Positions 1 through 13,100 of a DNA stretch of 64,000 bases are shown here, one piece after another. Position 1 is the stretch's first letter. Every line of letters starts with the position of its first letter. The notes under the pieces were generated by a model, which saw only the letters and a list, made by a program, of their open reading frames with translations, made no database searches and had not been told where the DNA came from. Source of the DNA: Patella vulgata (taxonomy: Eukaryota > Mollusca > Gastropoda > Patellidae); the NCBI RefSeq assembly GCF_932274485.2, contig NC_065887.2, forward strand, positions 44,039,201-44,103,200, in the 5' to 3' direction. The translations under genes and the position numbers were made by a program.

Positions 1-229
1 AGTACCCAGTGGTCTAGGACGAAGGGCCTGGCAAGAGACAAGGTAAAGTCGTTTGGATGGAATGAAAACCAAGGGCCTGTATACATGTACCCGTTGGCAT
101 GCACGTAAAAGCACCCTTGACAGTTGGAATTGCTGCTGTCCAAGTAAAATTTCCCTCACCCTCATAGCACACTGCATTAGACCAGCCTTCATTAGACCAG
201 TTGGTGCAGAACACCATTTCATTTCATTT
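1..229 (+). mobile_element. SINE family A, copy cut by the window edge
   Basis: It matches the body and 3' tail of the family-A SINE seen in full at 53843-54177. Shared blocks include GCACGTAAAA, TTGACAGTTGGAATT, CTTCATTAGACCAG and the terminal CATTTCATTTCATTT. The tRNA-like head is missing. It lies in a GOLGA4 intron. Confidence 0.75.
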
Positions 230-734
230 AAAAATATGACATAAAATTACAGATTTTTGATTCCTTGAAAAAAAAATAATGTCATGTGATCACTTTGAAA
301 TTGTCATACAAAATTCCTTTCCTCCTCCACCATACCCAAGTAATCTTGGAAACTGTCTCAAGGAAAGCACATTTTAAATAATACAAATTTTAATGCAAGA
401 GCCTTTATAATGGAAACAATATGCAATATGTGGGGGACTAATAAATAATATTCAATGGGTTTATTAACCAATTTCAGTCAATAATATAATTTTGTTTAAT
501 ATGAAAATTGGTTTCGTGGGTTGAATATATTTAAGGAGCTCTTTTCCAAATGTTCAAGGCTCGTATTTATTTGGATACCATAGACAACTATGGTCCACTC
601 AAGCACACAATTGGCATGCACCTTCAAGTACCCTTAAAACAGTTAGTAGGCAAATGCACCTCTGTCTAGAGCACAGTTAGTCCATGTTAGTCTCAAATTC
701 AACCAAGTATTTTGGTGATGAGATATTAAAATCC

Positions 735-835
735 CTGTTCAATTCTATTCCTATTAGGCTGGTAGGAGACCCTCCCTCTAACCTATTTCATTCTATCAGG
801 CTGGTAGGAGACCCTCGCTCCAACCGAAGTTTCAT
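735..835 (+). repeat. Short tandem duplication, about 50 bp
   Basis: The phrase AGGCTGGTAGGAGACCCTC occurs twice, with surrounding bases also similar. It is intronic and no function is apparent. Confidence 0.55.
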
Positions 836-1058
836 TCTGTTGCTATTCAGATTTTTAATGAACCATGATGTAATTACAGCCATCTTGGAATGGTGACTAC
901 CTATCAAAAATCAAAGTCCGTCCATCGATGCATAGTGTGAAAAAAACAAGTCTGCTAAATCAACAACAAGAAGGTTATCAAGTTTATGCAAAAAATACCA
1001 AAAAATAGAAAAACTGTTGATTCGTTACTTTAATAAATTTGATTCTTTATTTGATTAG

Positions 1059-1189
1059 GTAAAAGTGATCGGGATGAAGATCGATTATTTTTAGAACATA
1101 AACAACAGGTAGACGAACTGATGAAAGATGGACACATCAAAGATAAAAGAATAGAAGAAATGTACGAGGAACATCATCAAGCTTTACAG
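1059..1189 (+). CDS. GOLGA4: GOLGA4 exon a (coiled coil)
   Basis: The exon lies between a TTAG acceptor and a CAG|GTATTT donor. It is 131 nt, with two bases completing a codon from an upstream exon outside the window, then 43 codons starting KSDRDEDRLFLEHKQQVDEL. The charged heptad-like sequence fits a golgin coiled coil. Confidence 0.85.
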
Positions 1190-4100
1190 GTATTTTATTT
1201 TACCTACACCATGGACCGTGGTGTAGTAGAGTGGTCTATTTCCATTCACATCTTCACCTTTAAAAGCTTGTGAAAGCAGTAAATTATGGGACTTCTCCAT
1301 GGAATTTTGAAAGTCTTTTAATCATGGAGTTGTCTCTCTTTTTAGATTCAAACTTCTGAGCATAATATAGGGCGGTGTTATCAAAACGCTTTAAAACAGT
1401 ACTTAGGGTTTGTTGACATTAATCTTAGAGCTGGCACGATAACTTTGCTGCTGGTTTCAGATATTAGAAGGAGTGACATGGCCTGACAAGCACCTGTTTA
1501 GGTTTATTGTATTTTACAGGAGAAAGAAGAAGAATGCAGAAATAGAATAATTAACATAGAAGATAAGATTTCAAAACTAAAACAACATCATCAGATAGAG
1601 ATGTACGAAGTTGAGGAACGGTTGAAGAAATCTTATGAGAATAATCTGCAATCTAAAGATGTGGACCATAAAGAGGAAGTTATAGCGTTAACTAGAGAAT
1701 GGAACCAAGAGAGAAAGGTAGGAAATCATGTTGGCCCCGTTTCTTCGTTCCCCAGGACCCCAGATAGTGGATACTTGACTGTCACGCTTAAAAATCTTCT
1801 GAATCGAGGGACACAGAATTCAACCTTGTCATAGTTCTCTTAGTTCCAATACCTAATAAGGTAAATGTAATATGAACAGAATCGTTACATAATTAAACAC
1901 AACAAATATTTTTCAGCTATCGTGGTTGGTGGAGATCTTACACTCTGTCAACACATAGTATTAAACCTTCATAACAGGACATGATTATTTCCATTTATCA
2001 TTAAAATATAATCACCTCTTTTTTGTACATCTTATAAAAATACTCTCCTTCTACATTCTGTATGTTTTCATTGTATGTTCATTTTGTATGTATTGTTGTA
2101 TGTGTGATTTACCCGATGGGTTTTTGACCCAAAGGAATAAAGAGCTAGACGACGTGGAACAATTAACACTAAATAGTCCTTTCAAGTTGAACTTTGGCAA
2201 AAATCTTGGTGGTTTGTAGATGGACTTTGCCACCAATGTGATACTTTTCACTACTGTTGTGTTATAATGTGCGCCATGAGCATGTTTTGTGGATATAGCG
2301 CTTTATATATGGACATATTATTATTATTATTATTTAAGTGTGGTATATTTTAAATATTGCCCTTTGTAGTATATTTCGTGTATATTTATTGTTGTTTATT
2401 TTAGTCAGCTGATCAGCTTGCTCACGTGCAGTTCGACCCTTTATTACAACAAGAGGTACCTTTTATTTCTACACAAAAATCATTTCTTTAATTTTACACT
2501 AGTATATAATTTTGAATTTATTATATTTTATTTTACCTTTTATTCTTGTGCCCAATATTTATTTATTGCTTGCTGCTTCTATCTGTACATATCATTTGTG
2601 ATATGTATAATACTCATTACACACCCTTTAACACCCTTTGTACAGTTGGCAAGTGTGTCTCAAAACATCTCACTTGTCACAGTTATCTCATTCAGGGACA
2701 GAAATGAAAAACAAGAGAAAAATTTTGACGAAACTTGAAATATAGGTCTATCTCCAGAAGATCTCGGTTCCTTTGAAATTGGCATGTATCAGACCATAAC
2801 GTCATGGATTATTGCCCCTGATTGTACGAAAAATCATGTTTTTAGCGTGTGGTCCCTCTAGAGGTCACAATTTTTATCCGATTTAAAAAAACGTTTGAAG
2901 ATATCACCGTTACACCAATACTTTTTGACAAAAAAGGCCGCTTCACATACGAAAATAGTGTGTAAGTTTATAATGCCAAAGTTGTGGACCCTCCAAAGGT
3001 CACAATATTTATCCGATTTTGATAAAACTTAAAATATTCATGCATATCGGACCGTAACTTCCTGGATAATGGCCATAATGACAGTTGAGTTTGAAACTGC
3101 CCGACAAAATGGCCGCTCCCTGTACACAAATAGTGTAAAAGTATGCAATACCGAGGTTGTAGACCTTCTAGGTCACAATTGTTATGAAACTTGAAATAAA
3201 TGTTTATATCCCAAAAATCTTGCTTCGTTTCGACACTTGCACATATCGGACCATAACTTTGTGGATAAAGACCCCTATTGTACAAAAAATCCCTTTTTTT
3301 AAAGCTTGTTCTCTTTCGATCTGTTGCATGGCAATGGTTTGTTTCAATGGATTTCTTATTGACTATTTCAGGGTTTGTTTTGATGTTTATTGTTTAGTCA
3401 GTCCTACATACTTACAATTCCTTCTTTATTAAACTACACTTGTAATATGTATAAGACGATAGGATGAGAATAATAACATCCTTACTGTATACAAGGGAGA
3501 AGAATGTTGATATATATACTAAACAGCATCAAATCATTCTAGAAAACGACTTACTAAATGGATCAAAACAATTTTTTGTGAACAGTATGTTGACTAGTAT
3601 ATATATATAATTTATTTGTACAGGAAATGGTTCAACAGAATCAGAGATCTCTGACAGCCATGCAGAATAATGCTCCTGGTAGTGAGGCTTTAAAACAAGA
3701 AATTATTCAACTAACAAGAAAACTTGAAGAAACTAATGAAAGGCATAAGTAAGATTTAAATCAACTTGATCTCCTCCCACTCGGGGCATTTGATACGTCT
3801 ACTGTAGGCCATGGGTTATAATGTGAGGGGGGCACTGGGAGATACTTGAATTGATCTCCTCCCACTCGGGGCATTTGATACGTCTACTGTAGGCCATGGG
3901 TTATAATGTGAGGGGGGCACTGGGAGATACTTGAATTGATCTCCTCCCACTCGGGGCATTTGATACGTCTACTGTAGACCCTGGGTTATAATGTGAGGGG
4001 GGCACTGGGAGATACTTGAATTGATCTCCTCCCACTCGGGGCATTTGATACGTCTACTGTAGACCATGGGTTATAATGTGAGGGGGGCACTGGGAGGTAC

Positions 4101-7100
4101 TTGAATTGATCTCCTCCCACTCGGGGCATTTGATACGTCTACTGTAGGCCATGGGTTATAATGTGAGGGAGTGTGGAAGGCACTGGCTCACCTACTATGT
4201 TTGATCTCGTTGTTTCCCCTTGACAGTGGTGCAGAACGGAGGATCTTGCAAGAATCCCACTGTCTAGTCATTTGGATGGGATCAGAAAACCATAGCCTTG
4301 TTGGTGCTGAAATAACATCTACTTTAGGTCATTGGAGAGCACAACTTCAATCACCATGTGGGTTGTTTATTTTATAGATTGCCGACCTTAAATCACCATG
4401 TGGGTTGTTTATTTTATAGATTGGAGATAGCAGATCTTAAATCACAACAACAAATGTCTGGAGGTAATTTACCTACACCATTACCAGTTCGTCCAATCAA
4501 ACATCAGATAGATTTATCAGATCCAAACGCAGCCGAGGAAGTCCAAAGTTTAGAATTTCATAACATGGATTTACAGGTGAGTTTAAAAAGGTTGCATGTG
4601 ACAAACATGTCATCTGCTGTCACCTTGTTACAAGAGTGGATATTATATATGTTATCTGCTGTTACCTCGTGGCTTCTCTCTAGTTTCTAGGCTTTCCTCC
4701 CCCTTAATTATTAACATAAATTAGATGTTTGGCCCTCTGTTTCTCTGGGCTGGCCATTTCTATCACTGGGTTAGCAGTTTCCATCTGTGGGCTATCTGTT
4801 GGCTTGCCTTTGCTGTCTCTTGGTTAGCAGTTTCCATCTGTGTGCGCCGTTTCCATCTCTTGGCTTGCCATTCTACCTCTGGGCTGTTTCTATCTCTGGA
4901 CTAACCGTTTTCATCTTTCTACAAGCAGGTCCTGTCTCGGGGCTAGCTGTTTAGTCAAGTCTACTCATCAGACAAACTACTATTATGTATCTTTAGTTAA
5001 TACTATATGTGTGTGTATTTTGTAGGCTCATTTAGATCAATTAAATATATGTTTAATACTATATGTGTGTGTATTTTGTAGGCTCATTTAGATCAATTAA
5101 ATATATGTTTAATAATATATGTGTGTGTATTTTGTAGGCTCATGTAGATCAATTAAATGGAGAATTAACTCAAGTAAAAGAAAGAGAGAATGAATTAAAT
5201 AATAAGGTGATATATTTATATATTTATATCTTCCTGTCTCTCACCTCCACTCAACTTAGTTTTTCTCTTCTAGAAGTATGACAATTTTTGTGGAGAAAAT
5301 ACCTGAGTGAAAACTATAGAGATATTTTTGGTTTTATTTATGTTTTTGTGTACATGTATAGTAGTTATGTCAAGGTGTGATCATTCCGATACCAATCCAT
5401 TTCAAATATAACCAACACATGTCACATTATTTTCTAAAACTCAAAAGTACCTGGATGTTATGGCCGACACTCGTAACCATTTTTCAGTCTATTATTTATG
5501 GATGGTTAAATGGTCATAGCTTATTAAGTATAACATGACCATTGATTTAGTGACTATAAATGTGCGAAACTGATTTAAGACTTGGTTATATATATAAATA
5601 TTGTGATGTATTATGGTAGAGCACCCAAACATGTGTTCATTTGAAAGTAGATAACAGGTTTAAACAGAATAATCGTATGATGGCTATATGTTTGTACCCC
5701 ATATACAGTATATTTCCAGTTGTCTAACAGTAATGTTTATTATTATTATTAGGTTCAGATATTAGAACATAAAATAGCTTATCCTAATGATGATCCTCCA
5801 TTAAGTCCGAACCTGTCATCTATGCATGAATCATCTTTATTACATGAACCTACAGAAATAGAGGTAATTACTAACCATATAACAGAATAATCACTAATTG
5901 TCAATTTCATCTTCTGATACGACAACAAATAAATAGCACCATTAAATTACTTATAAACATCTGGCCCCGAGTTCACATAGCATTCTCAGCATTAAGTTAA
6001 AATTTACTTAAAATTGATCACCTTATTTTAACTAAAATATAGCCCTTTATAAAACTTTTGTTGTTTTAATGTATCAAATGCATCAAATGCAAAGTTTTGT
6101 GTTTCTGGATCAAATATATTTCTCATAAACAGTGATTGTAAGTTGAGTAAATTCTTAACTTAAGTCTGAGAATGCTCTGTGAACTTGGGGCAAGGTTTTA
6201 TAATGTATAAGTTTAACAGTTTGGTTTTCTATAGTAAACAAACACTGTCTATATATATATTTATATACGCTCACAAACCATCAACCATCTTCTACAAATG
6301 TTTTGTCAAACATCTGTCATTGTTGACCATGGGTAAAAAATGTGAACTTACTATAGGTATAATAGGGAGAGATTTTCATTCCCCTGTAAATATTGTCAAA
6401 GTTAAATCTATAAAAGGAATAACAGTCCAAAAATAGTTCAATTCCAGTCAGTATCTAAAAACATATGAAAAAATTAGATATTGTTTGTGCATTATTTAGA
6501 TCGGCCATTTTAGAATTTTCATTACGTTGGAATACTGGTGTAGGTTGTTTGAACTACTGAAATGTATTATGTTGACTAGAGCTGGCACTCTGGCATGTCG
6601 ACGACATGATATTATCAAAGTATTTGAAAATATTACTAATTAGTATCATTGAATATATTAATTTATTAATTATGATGATTGTTATATTTCAGTATTTAAG
6701 GAATATATTGTATGAATATATGATGGGGAAAGAAACTAAAGTAAGTAGATATGGACGAGAAAATCAACCTGGAACACTATAAGACTATAAGAAATTTAAT
6801 TACCTTGAAAAACGATCAAATTTGGATGGAACTAAACTATATTACCATGATTACAGAGAGGGGGGTATGGAATGTCAAAATACGGGTCATGATATGAAAT
6901 TCCAGATATCATGTTACATATCAATAAAAAGCATGTTCATGTATACTCATTCCTCTCTTTAAAGAAATGTATATTCATGATTTGTTGGGCACGATGATTA
7001 TACTTTTTTTTTTAAATGGATTAAAAGTTAATTAGCCTGTACTAAAATTTAGAGAGAGGGTGGGGTGGTGGGGGTGGTGGCGCGGGTTTAAAATGTCAAA

Positions 7101-10100
7101 ATACGGGTCTTAATATGAAATTCCAGTCATGGTGTAATATATCACTGGAAAGTATGTTTCTATGGCTCTTTGAATCTATCGGTGATTGCCTCAATATGGT
7201 GTGGGAAATATCTTATAGTGTGCTGCCTTATAGTGTGCCAGGTTGATCTTGGTCTCGTTTCTGCATGTGTTAAGTCACGTGATATCCTACATTTGCATAT
7301 CAGACTTAGTGCTCTGCGTAAGATGTAGAAAGCGTGAAGGACAAATGAGATGCGACAGAACGCAAATGTAAAATGTAATGAGAGAAATGTAAAATGCAGA
7401 CACGCCAAAAACCAGCCTTTTCCAATAAAACATTTGTCATTTGACACATTGCATTTGACTTTTTACAACTTTGCCCTAAGAGATATTTTGACTTTATCAT
7501 TACCGGTATTAGACTTTGTACATTGTACTTTTTACACATAATCAATGGAAAAGACATTTTAGCAGAGCATTTAATATTTGCAGCGATACTCTTCCATAGA
7601 TATTGATGCGTATTGGACCATAACTTACTGTATTGTGACCCCTGATTGTAGGAAATATCACGTTTTTAGCTTGTGGACCCACTAGAGGTCACCATTTTAA
7701 TCATATTTTCAAAACCCTTCAAATATATCACCGTTAATCATAATTATGGTTGAGTCCGAATTTCCTGAAAATCGGAACGAAACTTTCGGTCTAATGGCCA
7801 CTCCCCTTTTGCAAATAGTATAAAAGCATGTAATACCAAGGTTGTGGACTATCTAGAGGTCAGACTTTTTATCAGATTTAGATGAACTTAAAATAAGTAT
7901 CACAAGCTCTTGGACGAGTTCAATTTTGGCGTGCGTGTGAAATAGCTTTATTTAATGACTCCTCCCACCGAAGTGATATCACATTTAAGTTGTTGCGCAT
8001 TGGCTCCCTGCCTTTTACTCAAAATGTGAAATATGAATGAAGTTTGTGGACCTTCCCGAGGCTACAATTTTGTTTGATTCATGAGATGAAACTTAAACTA
8101 TGTGTTAAGGACCAAAAGTTCTTAGATGATTTTGACTTTGGTACACATCAGACCTTACATTCTAGAGCTATAGCCCCCACAATTACAAGCAAGATTAGAC
8201 GCCTGTTTCTCAAAAAGTCCACCTTAATTTTTTTTTAACTTCTATAGAGAGTTCAATCGGTATTCTAGTGTATGAAACCACCGTACAACAGACCGAAATA
8301 TCAGGGGTAGCCGAAAAATATTGAAAATTGAAAAACGCGTATTTTTACGATTTGAAGCATGTTTAGACGCCATTTTCTCAACCTAATATTTTTTTCCAAC
8401 TTTTTCTGTAGAGAGTCTAACCACTGAAGATTTCAGGTTCATAGCTTCAGTGAAAATGAAATTCGGCGTATTCAATTGAGGGGGGAGGCTATTTTTAAGT
8501 CATAAAACACTTCTTCAACAAAAAGTGCAACTGGCGTGGTTTCGAATCCCCGGTTATACGTGACAAGGAGTAGGGTCGTCTGTCCAACCTCATGGGTTTT
8601 CTCCGGTTCCTCCGGTTTCCACCCACTGCTAAAGACCCCTACGCGCAAGCAAATTTTTTAAATAAAATTAAACCATATGTTAGTCGCGAAATGACCTAGT
8701 TTGTGTCAAGTGGACGTTAAACCCCATTTCTCTCTTTCAACAAAAAGTGAGCCATGTTCGTTAAAAAAATCGGATGTTTTCTCAAAACTGAAATTTAAAT
8801 GAACTCCTTCCTGCTCATGGTTGATATGCAGATATTTTTGGCCTTGTTCAACTTTCTTTTTTTTTTCTCATAGTAACACAATTACTGGTATTTGCTTAGC
8901 CTGTTTTCAACATTTTTGTTTAGCTTGTAAAACAATATCTTGCATCTTGACCAAAAAAAAACCCAAATCCAGGTGTTTCCTCTCGACTAAGTATTAAATA
9001 CTTCTTGATTTCAGACTCTTGCCAAAGTGATAGCTACAGTTGTACATTTTGATTCTGAACAAACTAGAAATATATTAGCTAGAGAAGATTCTAGGGTAAG
9101 CATTTCTTCATCTTCTCAATCTAGTTTAGTCATAACAGATATCAGTTTCGTACATATAGGGATTATTTACATCGGAATTGAATATTAAACAGCTACATAA
9201 ATTAAACAGGAACTTAACTACATCAGAAATATAAACGATAACATCAACATGGTACATTAATATAGTATATGGCTATAGTTCAACCATATCGCCCTACTGC
9301 CTCGGCAGCATCCAAGCCCATTCGCCAGTCTCTGCTCGTCTCTTCTCCTCCCCGTTTGTCACCCTGTCGGCAAAATCCTGGTTATGTAGCGTCCGACAAA
9401 AGGGAAAATAGATAAGACTCATGTTAGTCCTGGTTTATCAGATAAATGACACAAGAATCACAAAATGTTGCTTATTTGTTGCCCTCCATAGAGAAGTGTT
9501 TGGTATTATTTTACACACATCAAGAAATCATAATATAAGAATTAACTAAGGCTACTTAAAATACTGTTTTGGAATTTTTTCAGCAATTGTTCAATTTTAG
9601 ACGATGAATCTTTTTAAGCACTTCCATTTGATAGGTATTTAATTATGAATTCATTGCTAATAAACTTGCTAGCTTTCTCATACACAACTGGGATTCCCTG
9701 CTAATATTTAATGGTGCTATCTATAATCTTAGATTTATGAATAACTGTTAATTACATGTATATAGCAGATGTAGGTTTATATATAAACATTGACTTATTA
9801 CACACAATAACACACTAGTCAGCTTAAAGTAGCCAAGTCTCTAACTCAGTATCATCCAAAGTCTTCAACATTAAAAACGCAGGTTATATGTCAATTTAAA
9901 TCAACATTGATGTTGTGATCTTACCGGGAAAAGATAGGCTTCTGATATCCAATATTTAAGACAAAATAAACATTTTACATTTGGTACACGAATCGTGTAC
10001 CATAATACGTTTCAGTGCCATTTGTAACAAGGGACTCGAAGAACGAGGCTAGACATATTCCACAAGTCATGTCAGATATTCGTATCTGGAGAGCATGCGC

Positions 10101-13100
10101 AATAAATACTATCGGTGTAAACTGGAATAACCAGACGCTAGAGATTGCCATTCAATTGAGACTTCTGGTGTATTTCCCCGAACATAACTGGTTAGAAATT
10201 ATAGTAGAAACAGAAACGATTGAATGTAAATCAGTTTATATACATTCATATTACATTAGTACATGTGTTGTGACCCATTTGGGCCAATTTCTAGATGCCA
10301 AATATTTGCGATTTATCTTCTTTAAACATCAACTTTTACACAATTAAAATTAATTTGACAGTGATTGGAGTGGTTAGGGTTAGAAAATGGAGTAGTTACT
10401 AAAGCCACCCAAAACTCCCTTAAAATGGCCGAGTCATGTGACTTAAGGGGTTTGAGCAGTAGTTTTAGGGGGTTTTATAAATAAGGTTCCATTGTACAGA
10501 GTTAATGTATATGTAGATTGAGGGACACATTCTCCCCCTCCTACTTCCCTAGTGAATTTTCTTTTAAGATTTACAAATCACAAGATTCTGTGTTTCAAAC
10601 AAAATAAAACAACTGACTGAAAGAGGAGTTTGGGTTTACCACTTGACTTACAAGTGGATTATATGTATTACTATTATTTAAAAATGGTTCACCAAATGCT
10701 TTTCATAATAATAACATGTGAATGTATTTAATACTTGTTGGTTTTAAAATGTAGTTGCTACAGGGACTAACAATTTATTAATATTATTTGGTGTCTAACA
10801 ACTAAAAGTGATTTTATATATTTTATTTATCTCTAGATTAACCAATAACTTTAGGGTAATTTATCTTCTCAATAGATTATATAGAATATCTACAACTTAG
10901 AAATTACATATTTCCCTCCATTTAATCAACAATTTTAATGTTTATTTTAACCTGTGGATATATATGAGGCAACCTGCCAATTTGTGTTTGATTATTAGAA
11001 TAAAGACTATAAATCGGATTATTATCCTAATAATAAAATTTGTCTTTTTATATTTCACTAAAATATGAGCTATGCATTGGGTCATTATTCTATAAACTGG
11101 GGAAAAAAATACATGTTATTTTATTGGCATGTGTGAAATTAAGTTAATTCCATTTAGAAATAATATAAATAATTTGAAGTTTAGCTTGAATAAATGGAGT
11201 GGGCAGACATGTCTAATTTCTTCAAAATATTCTAATTTTCTTTTCTTATTATTATTGCATATTTATTCATTGAGAAATTTGCAAAAACAATATATTTTAT
11301 GATTTAATTTGGATAATTTGCAAAACAGTCATTTCACCATACTCAATATCCAATGATGTGTTCAGGCTCTTCAACTATGAAAGACTGACCAATCATATTA
11401 CAGAACCTTCTAACTGGTTGGTGAATAACCGTTTTTAGTTTGTGGTTGGTTGTTGGTTTAGGTTTTTGGGAGTGGTGAACTGGTTACTATAGGGTTTGGA
11501 TACTTTCACTGACACTTCTTTTTGCCAAGGGAGTTTAGGGGTTGGATGGCCAAGGGGCTTTTATCGATCATAAAATATGAAATTAAGTTGTGTGACAAGG
11601 TTTCGATCAGAAGCTTGTATGTCACAGGGATTAGGGTCACCTGCCCAACTTCATGGATTTTCTCCTGGCCCCGAGTTCACAAAGCATTCTCAGACTTAAG
11701 TTGAGAATTTGCTCAAGTTTCAATCTCTGTTTATGAGAAATATCTTAGATCCAGAAACAAAAAACTTTGCACATAGTTTCTTATTGATGCATCTGATACA
11801 CTCAAACAACAAAATTATTATAAAGGGCTATATTTTACTTAAAATAAGGTGAACAATTTTGAGTAAATTCTCAACTTATGTCTGAGATTGCTTTGTTAAC
11901 TCGGGGCCTGGTCCTCTGTTTCCTCCAACTGCTGAAGACCCCTAAATACAAGCGTATTATTGGAATGGAATTCCCTGAAATGACCTTGTTTGTGTCAAGT
12001 GGACTCAAAGTCTCGTTCTCCTCTTACTCTATCTTTCTATCTCTCGTAGGGTCAGCGCATGCACGCTGTATCATAGGTCTGTCATTGAGTCAACTAGCAA
12101 AGTCTCGTTCTCCACTTACTCTATCTTTCTATCTCTCGTAGGGTCAGCGCGTGCACGCTGTATCATAGGTCTGTCATTGAGTCAACTAGCAAAGTCTCGT
12201 TCTCCACTTACTCTCTCTTTCTATCTCTCGTAGGGTTAGCGCGTGCACGCTGTATCATAGGTCTGTCATTGAGTCAACTAGCAAAGTTTTGATTCCCTGT
12301 TTGTACGTGACAAGGAGTAGGGTCGCCTGTCCAACCTCATGGGTTTTCTCTGGGTCCTCCGGTTTCCTCCCACTGCTTAAGACCCCTACGCGCAAGCGAA
12401 TTATTGAAATAAAAAATTGAACCATATGTTAGTCCCAAAATGACCTAGTTTGTGTCAAGTGGACGTTAAACCCCATTTCTATCTCTCTTAGTCCCAAAAT
12501 GAGTGGACATTTAACCCATATCTCTCTTACACACATTTCTATATATGAGTCCTCTACAGATCCTGTGAGTCTGTCATGGAGTCAAGTGTCAAACTGGGAA
12601 GTGTTTGTCTACTTATCTACTTGCTCTTCTTTCTTCTTTCACAGCTATAGGCTGTTTGTGTTGGGTTTCTTCTGTATTTTTGTTAGTCTTTAATATTTTC
12701 TTTTGTGGGTTCCTTTTTTCGATCATTTTTCTTTTATTTGACAATTTCCATTACCAGTATCAAATATATATATAGTTGGTATGATTTGGACATTTTCATA
12801 ATTTTTAAATGATTTCTTTTCTTTTGATATTAAAAATTATTGATAAAGTTGTAAGTTGAAGAGAAAGAAATACAATTTTGAAATATAAATTTGATCTTTT
12901 TTAATTCGTTTTATATATTACATATTTTACCGAACTCATTTATATTTAAACATACATTATGCAAGAGCTAAATCTGCCTATTGCAGAACTTTCTTAGGCA
13001 TGAAATGTTATCTAAATTATTAATTAGAAATTAATTAACCTATCCAGACCATAATCAACTCTAGATGGCATCGTTAGCCTGCGATATTTAGTGGATTGTA

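Noticed and set aside
10015-10347. 110-codon plus-strand open frame
   Set aside because: It lies within a TTAA-flanked transposon, and the second copy at 46609-47106 does not keep the frame.
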